Source: Lineus longissimus | Lineage: Eukaryota > Nemertea > Pilidiophora > Heteronemertea > Lineidae | NCBI RefSeq assembly: GCF_910592395.1 | Contig: NC_088311.1 | Coordinates: 23,592,646-23,656,645, forward strand | DNA: 64,000 nucleotides | Reading direction: 5' to 3' | Shown here: piece after piece, positions 51,701 to 64,000 of the stretch | Numbering within the stretch: position 1 is the stretch's first letter | Layout of the letters: every line of letters begins with the position of its first letter | Made by a program: the position numbers and the translations under genes | Notes under the pieces: model-generated | Databases searched by the model: none | What the model was told of the DNA's origin: nothing | What the model saw: only the letters and a program-made list of their open reading frames with translations

Positions 51701-54700
51701 TGCAAAAGTTATTTTACTACAAGAAGCCCAGAGTCAAAATCATCCAAATCAGAGTGATGGACTTGGCTAACAGAAACTCACATCCTCCCAAAGAAGGCCT
51801 TTGGATTCAGGAACAACACAAAGACCTGCTGTGAGAGGATGGGAAATTGAAAACATGATTTTGACAGCCTAAAAGCAAGAACCTCTTCTGATCCACTTTG
51901 ATCACTGCGCCAAGTCAATAGATGTGATTACAGCCTGCATTAAAAATTTACTTAATTGGCAATCAAGATTTAATCAAAATTGAACCAGCATTTCCTTTTT
52001 GTGTATCTACTGTGCATTGTATAGCATGCACTGTTTCACTGGATTGGTCATGTATTGTCGGTTTGTAATACAAAGGATGATGGGTGGGGATGTGAGACAT
52101 GGTTGCCTCATTATTATACTGTCAATAATGACCATAATTATTGCAGCAAAATGGGGGCACTTTTCTCCCAATGTTGCCACTGATAGTTTATTCTGAATAT
52201 CATCTGTGCCGAGTTACAAAAGTAATGTGTGTATATTGTTATGCCATTCACACACATTGACAATTTTATGTGTTAGATTCAGAGATGTGTGCCTCATGCC
52301 CTTCAAATTCAAATAAATGCCTTTAATTCAGCTCGTGACCAGTAATATTGTTTCAAATGAGACGTACAATATAGATGATATGGAACTTTTTTGACAGCCG
52401 ATAGCTCTTTTGTATATAGCAGCCAGAAATTTTATTTTCTGATGAATCCCTTGACGACCGCAACCTTCTCCTATCCATCTTAGAAAACCCAGTTCAAGTG
52501 CCTCGATGATATTACCAAGGATAAAATGTCATTCATCATCAATGAAGAAGGAAAATGGAAATCTGATCAGATAACAAAACAATGAAAAAATACTTCTAGA
52601 AATGTGGTTATTACTGCCAAATATAGATGGTCAGCTTTTGGAGTAGCAACCAAGGATTATCAGATTAATGCTGAGCTTCTTATGGTAATGACTGATGAAA
52701 GTCATCAGGTTCAATTTAGGTTTAGTCAACAGAAACAAGTGCAAATCATGTACTACATTGATTGTACAAACATTCCAGTTGAACTTCAGATTGGAATAGA
52801 GTGGGATCTTGGTATCAGGATTTAGTTATGTAATCAAGTGGGGACGGCTGGTACAGCTAACCCCGGAGACTTGATTGGCAGGCCGTAGAAACAATGCCGC
52901 CATTCATACGGGTCGGTCCATGTCCCACATAGGGGTGTCAGTAACTACTGGTAACTGATTTAATGATGTAGAAGACATGACCCCAGTGCAAATTCAACGT
53001 CCTCCAGTAGCATCGAGAATATAAATGTGGTATTAGTCACCAAGCCATTCACTACATGGAGAGTTTGATCAGGAGTGGGACACTTCTTTAGCTAGCCTAC
53101 CCGTCACTATCAGTTGGACCAGAGGCACTCCCATATGTAGGATGCTGGCGAGTCCATTCATTCTTTTCAGTGACACATTTGGAAGCAGGTCCTGTGAGGG
53201 GAGGGATCCCAGGCCACGTTTTAGGTCCATGCGGAAATTTACTAGTTTTCTACTGGCAGTGGAGGAATGTTACAGGATCTTACACTGGGAAGCTAATCTT
53301 CACTTGTAAATCAGTTGATGTGCGTGGCTGGCTGACTAATACAGATTGGAATGATGCCGGCTAGCAGTTACAGAAGGCATCAGAGGGATGCTCATTCATA
53401 TTCCACATGGCCTGCATTCGCCTTGGTGCTGTGGTGCCCACACCACCCGCTTCATTCACCTGGTGGACCATTCGTGAGGAAGGAGGAGCCTGGCACGGAG
53501 GATAATCCAGATGGATGTGGGATTCATCTCGAATCCTAAACACATGTGGTCTATTTTTGCTTTACCTGGGCCGGATCAAACCCATATTTGGCAGTAATGA
53601 GCTTCACATGAAATCTACTTAGTATATAAAATTCCCTGGATCTCTCAGTCTCATTCTAGCATATTCCTCCAGATGAAACGCACCATTCAGGATTTTTTCC
53701 ATTTTCACATCAAACCACAAATTTACCTGTTTCTTCTTTATATATTTTCAGATTCTTCAAGGATTATGGCACACTGACCCAAGGCTTCTAAGGATTTACA
53801 TGGATGCTGCTTATATGTGTGTATTCACTGTAAGGAGTTGCCATTTGACGTTCAGATCCCAAGGGAAGCAGAGCAGCGATCATGAGTGAGGGTCACATAC
53901 TTATTTATGTCCCATATCTATAGGAAACTATGGAATGTAAAGAAGTATGTAGCCCTTCCATGTACATTCAACACACGAAGGATAGCAAGACTTAGGAAAA
54001 GGGAATCACACATCATCACGGACCAACGGATTTGGAACTATGCTAACTTAGAAAAAGTTCTTTACGCCTTGCAACTTTAGGACCTATGGCTTCTAGTTCT
54101 GGGTTTAGGGTTAGATCAGGATATTATAGAATGATACATTGGTCTAGCATGTTCATCCAAGCATAATGTCATTTCATCCAAGTTTCCTTTTTTTCCCTGA
54201 AACTTTTTTCATCTTTTCCTCATTTCCATTTTCAAATAGTTTCACTCTTTGTCTGAACACTACCACACCTAATTTCCATGATGGTGCTGACCCAATTTTC
54301 TTGTGGCAAATGTTTTGCCTGGTACTTAAATTGACAGAATTAGAGTGGACTCCTCTTTGGATTTGGTTAACATCTAAATTGAGACAAATCTTCTTCCTTC
54401 CATTACATTATTTGGCAAATTCTTATCCAACAGCAGTCAGAGTTTTCAGTCACCTCAAGTCAATCAGTTCCTAAAGTTGAGAACTTTTCATTTTCAACTT
54501 ATTTTCTATCAGTTTTGTTCTGACATACAGCCCATTCTAGACAGAGAACTTCTTAGACATCCAACTGATGATACCATTTATCCTTTATACCCCTAGAATC
54601 ATCCATTGTTTTCATGCCACCATATCTTACTTAGTACCTCCCTCCGCTCTCATTGTCTCTACTAGGCATCCTTTCGACCACTGTCGGCCCTTAATGATTC

Positions 54701-57700
54701 TGGTAATACTTCAAAAGAGAAACCTAGGCTCACTTGTCAATGTCGTGCGCCTCCCGTTTCTGAATTTATAGGCCCACTTTCAGTTATTCAGAAACCATTT
54801 CAGTTTTGGTTTTAGGTCCAGTATGGTGCCATGATGCCATCACTAATGCGGAAGAGATTTCCAGTTTAGGCCCAAACAGTGCACGTCATAAGTTTGATGG
54901 TACTGATTTTACATTTTACTGTAACAGCCCCAGCACAACCAGTGATGCTGGACAAGATTTTCTTTGCTATCCGTCATTTTCGATTCAAGGTAAGATCACT
55001 GGTCTTTTTTCTATGACAGGATCTTATTTTGTATCAACAAAACAGCCGGATGGTGAGGTATTCACAACAAGAAGACAAGATTCACCAATGGTTATGTTAG
55101 GTCTGGGTATTCATAAAGAGATTCAGCAATGGTTTACCATCAATGGTTGGTCTATATCAAGCCATTCACAAGATTCAGCAATGGTTTACCATAGCCATGT
55201 TCGGTCTAGGTATTCACAAAGAGATTTAGCCAAGGTTTACCCCACTCAGCTATAAATGGTGTAGAAGGGATTGTCAAGGTCACTGTTACAAGGTCCCCAT
55301 TCTAGAATCTGAAACCGTTTCTGTCTAGCGATTGACCATACAACACTCTTACATTATAACTGAAGGACACCATGTACTTAAGGATGCTGCAGCGTACATT
55401 CTTTACATCATTCTGGTGTATTAGTCACGTTGTGCGCTCAATAGCATTTAATATGCATATTTTCCTATCGGCCCGCTCTTGGGATGTTGCGAAGATTAAC
55501 TCTGTGTAACGTACCAATGACATCGGGCAATAAATCTTCTGTTTGCATTCTGGTATAGCTGCTGCCTCTTAAAATATCGTTATGCGTAGTCGAATTAGAA
55601 ATGGTCGCGATTTGTGGAGAGAGGATGGCTTTAGTTTTGTGTGACGAGAATCGGTGTTAAACTCTTCATTAGCTAAATATGGTCAGTTTTGGTTCAAATT
55701 GGACTCTTTTTAAGCAAAGCATCAGAGACGGCTTACCATTGTGTGTCATATTCTAAAACCGCGGGGTTATGTTTCGTCTTTATAAGGGATTACATGTATG
55801 TATCGGCCAAGGTTTCGACCGCAGAGGGTTTTGGTGAGAAAGCCATAACAGCATAAAATGTGTCAAAATCAGCTTTTATTTCATTATCACTTAGAATTCT
55901 CAATGACTTCAAGAAGTTGGCACATGCATTTGACTTCACTTCAAGAAATTTTCGAAATAAAGCATTTGTTTTATCTTCTTTGTTAAAAAGGTTGTCTTTC
56001 TAGGCTGAACATAACAGGAGTAGAAACAAAGAACCAAATGTTTCAAAATGTCTGCCCAAATGGACGCTATCATTCCCGCCAACACTAATTTCCCCCATAT
56101 GGTATTTGTACCAAAAATAAACCAAGTGGGTCAAATTATATTAAATATCCCAGCGTTTATGATGCTCTTTGTCTCAGGCAGCAGCAGGCATGCTGATGTT
56201 TATTTCAACCAGACTGGGTCACTGTTGGGGCACAGGATGGGAGGTGACATCGGGACAATCTATGGGTGTGGTGATCAAAAACACATTGCTTTCATTGCTC
56301 TTTGTCTTTGACTCCAGCGCTTTTCCCCTTTTTTTCAGAAACATAAGCAAAAGGCAAAAACTCAGCAAAATTTTTCAGTTTATGGTTCGGCCATATTCAA
56401 GCAAACCAGATGCCCACAAAACATAAAACTACAGTCTTGAACACAACATTAAGAAGCAGCCAATTGGCTGATCCCTCATTTGGTTGATCCCTCATTTGGT
56501 TTCAGAGAAGACATGTGGTAGATACTGCTGGGTCAGCAATACAGTGATGTACAGTTCAAAGTTCCTATACAGAGGGCGCTATAGAGATAGACATTGGCAA
56601 GTGACACAAAACGTATAGTTAGTAGAATGTTTGCATACAATTTCTGATGTCCCAAAGAACGGCCCTCTATACAAGAACTTAGTACACATAACAACACAAA
56701 CTGTCAAAATGAAACTGGACTTTTCCACACGACATTTAAAATTCTGATATGCGACTGTTAGGCAGGCCTATAGTAGGCCTGTCCCAACTTGCCATTTCGG
56801 CAAAGGATGTTAAATGTAAAGGGTTAATTGTACTCCTGGATGCAGCACAGCAAGAATGCCCACAATGCTGCTGTGAACAGTCACTTCTAGGCCTGTATGT
56901 GATGATAGATGTTATAATTTCTTTACGCCTAGGCCTATAGCCTACCACACACAATTACAATCGGGGTGACCCAATTCAGCTTAGAATTGCAGGAAACGAG
57001 ATTTTAACAACAAAGCAGGTTGAAAACTTGTTTCTTGTCCCTGGCACACGGAGAATTCCTGTCTAATAGTGAAGAAGGGTGTTTGATCTGTTTATTCGGA
57101 GACCATGCAATGGGATGAGATGATAACTATCAGACTCAATCATTACTGCTACCAATCGATTCGATCCAAGGTTACAAAATTGTCTGCAGAAATTGCATTT
57201 TACATGTCAGGCCTTCAAATTCATGCACTTTTCTCAGTATAAATCAGTTCAACTCAAAATGTGAGCACAGGCCTTGATTTACTGGGTAGACCACTCATGA
57301 GGCGCCCAGCTGATCAAGGTGTACCTGTCTGGGCCGGCCATGCCATATTTGGGATGCAACAGAAGCAGGCAGCATGATGATGAGCTGCAGCGCCCAGGTA
57401 GGATAACACCCAAATCTACCTAACCTTCCCAAGAATAGGGGTACTTGATGTGGTAGAGAACACATACAAACTGAGTCAAAGAAGCTTGAAATAGGCTTTA
57501 GCTCACTTCAAGTTAACTGAGGCAGGAAACAATACACACCATTCACTAGAGCATGCACACAAACTCAGCTGTGTCAGCTTGAAACTGACCATACCTTGAA
57601 TTCCTGAGGAGCACACTTTGGTTTTACCTATAGCCAAGGTGGCAATCTCATCTTAACTTTGCAATTAAATTCCATGAGGATTGTACTAACATATATACGT

Positions 57701-58124
57701 AGTAACAGAATTTTCAAGGTGAACTGATCCTGACCCTATGGCATTTCTCTTAGCTGTTTCAGTGAAGGTGTATTAACCCTTCAGGTGCCAGGATCTCTGA
57801 AGAGAAGAGCACAAAGATGACAAAGTGAACTCTGCAACTCTTCATTACGCACATACTCATCGGTACAAGTTACTTGTCCAAGATCACAAGCAAAACATGT
57901 CGGAACAAAAAAGTATGCATGCGTACACACAGACGGAAAGTGTAATTTGCATACAGATTTTTTTTCATTTTATAGTCACAATTATGAGAAATTTACACCG
58001 CCAGAGGCCGAAATTACCCTACTTGAGATCTGTGCCCTCTGACTACAAGTTGATAATAAGGTCAAGAGGCCATGGGGCCTGATGGGGATGCAAAAACACA
58101 TGTCGTACAGTCTGTTTCAAAATC
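48711..58124. other. 9.4 kb with no recognised gene
   Basis: Only short open frames without family resemblance. A 16-bp repeat (gctattgtatggggat, about 3.5 copies) lies at 49711-49775. A degenerate ~57-bp triplication (gattcagcaatggtttacc) lies at 55080-55240. A 16-bp duplication (tggttgatccctcatt type) lies at about 56463-56500. A dispersed motif (tagaatgtttgcatacaatt) lies at 56622-56670. Confidence 0.35.
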
Positions 58125-58215
58125 TGTGACCCGTCACAGCAAACCCAGGCACGTTTTGCTCTAAACTTGGAAGGTGGAGACAGTCATTTCATTGTTGCAT
58201 CCTTTTGTGAAATCT
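58125..58215 (-). mobile_element. truncated copy of the 190-bp MITE family
   Basis: Starts tgtgacccgtcacagcaaac and continues with aacttggaaggtggagacag and ccttttgtgaaatctgcc. It matches the reverse complement of 39203-39392 over its first ~90 bp; the other end is missing. Confidence 0.7.
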
Positions 58216-58965
58216 GCCGTTATTTTGCCGGCCAGGATTTTTCAGAATGAAAAGGAACTCAGAAAAGAACACATTTGCTGAAACGGTCGGCCGCCTCGGG
58301 CTGACAAAAAGGGGATTTAGAGCAGACTTATTGGCAAAGCATGAAGACTTGCCTAAAGACAGCCATTTAAACGCCTACAATTATGGTGTTCATTGAATAT
58401 TTTTGTGACTCAGGGAATAAGAAGCAAACTGGCTGCGCTATATTTCAGTTTTTATGCACACTAATTTGCTAAAACTTGAGATTTCTAGCTTTTGATACTT
58501 TGAATTCATGGAGAAAACTGCAAATACCAATTTGACTGGCCTTAGAATTGCTTAGTTACCAGGCTTAATTGTTACAGTACACAGGGATTCTGCACTAACA
58601 CCCACACAAATTTTCCAGTGCTGCCACACATGATAGTACCAGGTAACTAACTCTTTTATGCAGGTTAACTCATTACAATGGTCAGGACCACTGTACTCGC
58701 CTGTAGTTGGGATTGATGGCCAGGTTCTGGGTCACTCAAGTCTCAAGAATTGACATTAAATTGACAATGTTAATTCTACACATAGAGTTGGCTGCTGACT
58801 GGTGATTTGGTGAGACCAGCAAATTTTATCCCATGCCACCAAAACTGCTGTTCATTGGGCCGGGGGTATGATTGCAACTGCCTGTATCAAAATTGCTATC
58901 AGTTAGATTGCACACCTAGAGGAAGCATTTGTTTGGCACAGTGATGACCATTGACGAAATCATAA

Positions 58966-59374
58966 GCTGCGCTTACACCACGAAATATTGGTGGACCAAT
59001 TGCACTTACACCACCACATTGCCGCGACAAATTGGTTCGGCAATCCATTGCCGATACAAATTGCCGAGCGAATTTGTCCCACCAAGCTTGATGGTCCAAA
59101 TTCGCCCGGCTTGTTAAAAGCTCGGCTTTGTCGTGGTGTAAGCGCAAATGGATCGGCAATTAGCTAGTTAGATGGTTCGGCTCCAGGCGGCGCTTTCGAA
59201 ATGGCGCTTTCTGCCCAAGGCTTTCCGCGTTCTGCTTATTGTTTGCGCGCCATCTGTAGCCGGATTTTATAACTAGCTGCAGCGCTGGTGTAAGCGCTTG
59301 GTGGATTTTCGATGGTGCGGCATTGGTTCACGAACCAAGATTGGTGGTCCATTTTCAGGTGGTGTAAGTGCGGC
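58966..59374. mobile_element. ~409-bp element with inverted termini and internal terminus copies
   Basis: The left end gctgcgcttacaccac and right end gtggtgtaagtgcggc are inverted repeats with two mismatches. Further copies of the terminus lie inside (cgtggtgtaagcgc near 59134, ctggtgtaagcgcttgg near 59286). Much of the interior is made of inverted words such as attggttcggcaat. It is more GC-rich than its flanks. It looks like a nested or tandemly amplified MITE. Confidence 0.65.
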
Positions 59375-62300
59375 TAGCGACCAACTTTTTGACCTCATGA
59401 AATGCTTCAAAATGTGGAGTTAGGAAGGTAAATCCTGGAAGGTAAAGGTACTGGTTGATTACCTGGTGGCCACGGTAATTAAACCATGCACAGCACCTGC
59501 CAGGAATGCTCTCCAAATATGAACCTTCCACTGTCACGGATGGTTTACTCAAATGTTATACAAATTGAAAAATATTAAACAGGATTATGATTTTTGGATG
59601 AAAGTGATGCAGCCAAAAATACTATTAATTTTGTTCAAAGTCCAATGTTTCAAAGAATGAAAAGTTTAAAGGAGAAATGCTTTCTGTTTCGTCTGTCAGG
59701 ATATGTCTTCAGATGTCACAAGACGTTGGTATATGGCAAGGGCATATACCTCGCAAAGGTAGGATTCACAATCAGGATAACATGAAAGCCACCTTCCACA
59801 TCAAGGTGATTTTGCTTGCTTTGCCAGTAAATGACTTTTGGTCTGTCTTGACCAAGGTCTCAAAACTGCGGTCACATCAAGAAGACACAGTGAAGTCCCT
59901 TGCTCAAGAATAAATAGTTAGAGTCAAATGTCTTGACCAAGGTCCCAAAACGAATCACAAGATAACAAGAGAAACAGTCGCTTTCTCAACCATGATATGA
60001 GGAAGCAGACTTAACCGGGAATCCAACCCACAACCAAGAGGCAACATGCATCAGTTTCATCCATTGTGCCAGCCAAAGAAATCTTTCATTTGGCGCAAAT
60101 ATCAACGACTTATTCGAGAATAGATTATTCTACAAGTATTGGATGACGATGGCGCCGCAGTACCTTTTTTACAAATGCTCACTTTGACATGGTTTATAAC
60201 ACTATCAACTAGCCATACAGCCTAGCACTGTTAGCCTAGTTACTTGTATGGCGAGGATATGATAGCGAAATGCTCTTGGTGGTGAACCTGAGATGCTACA
60301 AAATGCTCTCAATTGCTAACCTTGCATATTTTTACATTCCGGCAAGGTCGTCTGCTAGCATTCCGTGATTGCCATGACAATGGGAAGAAACCCATCACTT
60401 CTGCGTTTATTTCTGTGCACGAGGTGAACCATTAGATGGGTAATTCTAGGGATATGGTGGAATTTTTTCCTCACCATCGCCATATAACTGAAACATACCA
60501 CATTCTCCAACCATGTACATCCCATGTACATGGCGACGTACCGGTACATAAAAATCCCCGCCGCTGCTAAAAATACCTTTTTCCAGACTACTGTACAAGG
60601 TGCCTAATTTGTAAGTAAGGAAGGTACAGGGTTGAGTTGCACAGCTAGCTAGATAACTCAGGTACTAATACTTTGGGTATAGATGGGTGATGGCGTACCA
60701 ACGATTCAGTCTGATTCTTGTGTGGATTTGGACAAGGTGGCAGCGTGCTCCACAGGTAGACCCAACTACCTGTCCTTGCCTGGTGATCATGTCGGAGCAT
60801 CGCAGAGGTTACCGGCGGACTTCGCTTTCTAAAGCCGACAAGCGTGGTTGGTAGGCCTTTCCATGGATACCGACATGACAACCGTTTATACAACTTCGCA
60901 GCAGTTTGTTTGGATATCAATGAAGCAAAGTTGTCATTCAGAAATGGGATTATCGCTCATGCCATAATGCAAATATAGATATTACCCTTAATCAAGGAGA
61001 TATTGTATTCTGTATTATTTTGTTGCATCAATTGTTACTTTTGGAAGTAAACAGTTGAGTTCAGGTAAGTATGTTTCATTTCACCCCTCCTTTCCAAATA
61101 TCTCCTACAGTTCATGATCCATACTGGAAATTCAACAAATAAACATGTAAATCAGCCATTATAAATTTTTATCACCGAAAGAACTGAATAATGAAGAAAG
61201 TTATACTGTATAACTTTTTACTTTATAACAATGGATCACACTGCAGGAGGTTAAAATTTCATGCCTTGATCAGCTTAATATATCATGCAAAGCATCATTT
61301 TCTGTTCTAATAATGGGAAGTTGCATTGAGAAAGCATCGTTTTAAAGAAAAATATCTTGATATAAAATCATTCAAAATTCTATAAGGGTACTTTTCAAAC
61401 ATGCATGAATGAGATAGTCAAAGGTGAAGGTCACCAGTTTGTCAAGGTCACGAGTTTATGAAGCAGGTCACCATCCTGAATACTCTATCTCTTTTTAAAG
61501 GCCAGCGTTATCCGCTCACAGATTTTCATTTTTTATTTACCTAGGGTTTGACTATATCTTGTGTCATTTTCTAACACCAGTTGACGACCGCAGTCAGTCT
61601 GTGTGTGTATGCACACAGTGTACAGTGAGATGTGTTATAACAGCAAGTTGGTGGGTAGCAATGCATATACTATACATTTTCAGTTGATCCAGGGTGGACA
61701 TGTATTAGGTTACATTATTGGCAGACACATGCTTCGAGTCAATTTTATACACATCACCGTTATCCAGGGTTGTCTTAAAAGAGGATTTCGACTGTATGTA
61801 TCTGAATATGAAGGCAAGGTCACCAGGAACAAACACCACCCCCACTCATCTTCAGCCATCCAAATGCTCCAATTGTCATTACATCCAGGGGTAAGCCAGC
61901 AGACAAGAGCACATCAAGACTAAGCTAACCAGAAGCATCTCTCACTTATTGATCTGGCCGAGGATAGCAGCAAGCGTGCATGGACTCGCCTGACAGGGAG
62001 GACAGCGTCTCAACGCAAGGTCATCGAAAGCACGTCTCCTACAATCACCATACATAGTCATCTCATTGTACTGAAGCCAAATTACTCACTCAAGGTTGTG
62101 TCGCGAGCTTGGTGACTGGCCGGGGAGTATGATGTCCCTTTAGGGTGACAAACTACATCATCCAGGTTCAAAATTGGCCATGGTTGAGCAAGGTTTGTTT
62201 TAAAAACAATTGTAATTGATATTTCACTGTCAAATCTTTTACCAATATGTTTTGCATTTTTTAAACCCAAGAGTAACCAGCCCGTTACTCTTAGTTTACT

Positions 62301-64000
62301 TTGTACCGGTACTACCTAAACTTTTGCAACTTTAACCAAGATGACGTTATAAGTCACCCTATATGACATGATACTGAACCTTGAAGCATACCATGGCAGC
62401 TACAGCAAACCCTATTCCTAAACACCTTTTAATTTTTGACAAATTTTGGCGTTTTATTGCATTTTCTTGCTTATCATTACTGACTCAAGGTCAAGGTCAC
62501 TTAGAGCTTGCTTACACTTTAGATTTCATGGCAAATTTTGCATATTCTTCAGTTAATTTTGAAAAAAGTCTCTCGCATATTCTGTGTTTGGTGCAGAGTG
62601 GCAAACTGGCAGGTTGGCAGCTCTGCATTTTTGAGCAGGTTTTTTGTTTAACCTTGGATGTATACGGTCAAAAAGTGATATGGTGCGGTGGCCTACATTT
62701 CCGATTAACTTAATCGTTTTATTTTACCACCAGATATAATGATGAATATGAAAAAGAATTTCGTAATTGTTTTTGAAGTAGAATACATGTGGCATCCATG
62801 CACCATGAATTCACCAGTAGATTCTAAATAACCAAATAAAGCATAATTAGCAACAATCAGGTAATCATCGTGGAGGCCTGGGAGCCCTGGTCCATATAAT
62901 GCATTTAGAGCAAAACGATTGCTCGTCTCTTAGAATAATTGCTCTATCGTCAAAACTGACCATAAATGGTATAGGATGGTTCTATGTGTATAATACAGTC
63001 ACAGAAAAATTAATCATGTTAATTGTATTATTGGTGAAACATGATGGAAAATGAAGGCAATCCGTCACCAAGTCCTGCAGGAGACTGGGTGCAGGACTCG
63101 TCAGAATTTTCCATAATGAGTGCTAGGATACTCGCGATGTTTTGCGGTCACCAGATCATTGCGACCTTGAAATGAATTTCTCTGATACGTAATTGTCAAT
63201 ATACAGCTTATGACGTGCTGTACGCTATACCACTTATCGTGGTGCTATACGCCAGCCACATTTATCGCAAAGATACCAATTCAGTTGCAGCAGACGCAGC
63301 ATCAGCCGTCGTCTGCAAACAAAATCAATAATGCTACATTCTGCGAGGTCAAAGGTCACGTTGAGAAATTTGGCAACCCGGATTCACTATATCAGAGAAA
63401 GTATTTTCTCCATGTTATTGGTAGATGTGTGGAGATTGTCAGGAAAATATAAACGTCTAGATAGTTAATCTCATTACACCATCGCTGGCTTGATGATGCT
63501 GTACAGCTGCTGATGCAGTACACGGTACTGCATTGGCTGTCCTGAGGGTCTATCGTATGATAATTACAATGTATTGGGTTATCATGGACAGAATTTGGAT
63601 ATTTTGCCCTGTTACTTCAGCAGATGGAACAAGAGGAGTAAATACCTGTATGTTTCTACCGATGATTACTAATCATTGCTTTCGAAGGGAAACAAGGGCT
63701 GGACGTAAGTACAACACATTTTTAATGAAATATTTAATTTTCTGGAAATTGCATCAAAAATACCGCAACATGTCTGGTGTCTGCTAAGTTATGTTCCTGG
63801 CTGCCTGCAGATGGCAGTGCACGGTCACTGGAGGCCACCATTGCGTGGGTTATGACCCAAGGAAACCAGACATCAGATCAAACCGACATGAAAATACCCT
63901 CAGCCGCGTATTATTTCAATTATTGGCCATTGATTGGTTTGGGAAATATTTCGAGGAACGTATACTCGAGACAGGTCTGTAGATATATTATCTAATCCAG
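59375..64000. other. 4.6 kb with no recognised gene
   Basis: Short open frames only. A local duplication of cttgaccaaggtc.caaaac occurs at about 59850 and 59931. The reverse strand near 60010-60040 has a gtgggttggattccc word that resembles a tRNA-type B box and could mark a decayed SINE. Nothing else could be supported. Confidence 0.35.

Noticed and set aside
54806-55255. 149-aa plus-strand frame
   Set aside because: No family resemblance. The second half is a degenerate DNA triplication, and there is no convincing splice or start context.
56048-56311. 87-aa plus-strand frame after a plausible acceptor (gtctttctag)
   Set aside because: Unrecognised protein, no partner exon found; cannot be supported.
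59990-60090. tRNA gene on the minus strand
   Set aside because: Only a B-box-like word is present; no A box or cloverleaf could be drawn.

Overview
The window is animal nuclear DNA. It holds intron-rich genes with GT-AG splice sites, tandem minisatellites, MITE-like inverted repeats and a decayed non-LTR retrotransposon. Four protein genes could be assembled exon by exon, and all exon phases join. Their proteins resemble vertebrate orthologues closely, but the repeats are not vertebrate. A marine invertebrate is the best guess; the phylum cannot be fixed from the sequence alone.

Layout. 1-430: 3' end of a non-LTR retrotransposon. About 660-2760: two interleaved minisatellites with a near-perfect hairpin inside. 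5110-15123 (minus): OSBPL9/ORP9, complete, 20 coding exons, 783 aa. 15349-21614 (plus): DEPDC1, complete, 10 coding exons, 805 aa. It is head-to-head with OSBPL9, with 225 bp between the two ATGs. 23830-25136: a second array of the 68-bp minisatellite. 26119-35586 (plus): MDC1, 17 coding exons, 1805 aa, with FHA, TQxY array, basic RG-rich region and tandem BRCT. 36280-37985: a ~133-bp tandem array. 40351-43126 (minus): the 3' part of MIB1, with last ankyrin repeats and three RING fingers, tail-to-tail with MDC1. 43127-64000: about 21 kb in which no gene could be recognised. It contains a 44-bp satellite in the MIB1 intron, a CpG-rich patch near 48.5 kb and several MITE-like elements.

Biology. 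ORP9 is a lipid-transfer protein of ER-Golgi contact sites. DEPDC1 is a cell-cycle-linked DEP/RhoGAP-like protein. MDC1 is the gamma-H2AX reader that scaffolds the DNA double-strand-break response. MIB1 is the E3 ligase that drives Notch-ligand endocytosis. The most striking item is MDC1: 18 TQx(Y/F) motifs, against the handful of TQxF motifs known in the human protein. Vertebrate TQxF motifs are phosphorylated by ATM and read by the RNF8 FHA domain. The N-terminal TQ switch, FHA arginine and BRCT phospho-pocket are conserved. The human-type SDT cluster and the long PST array are not seen.
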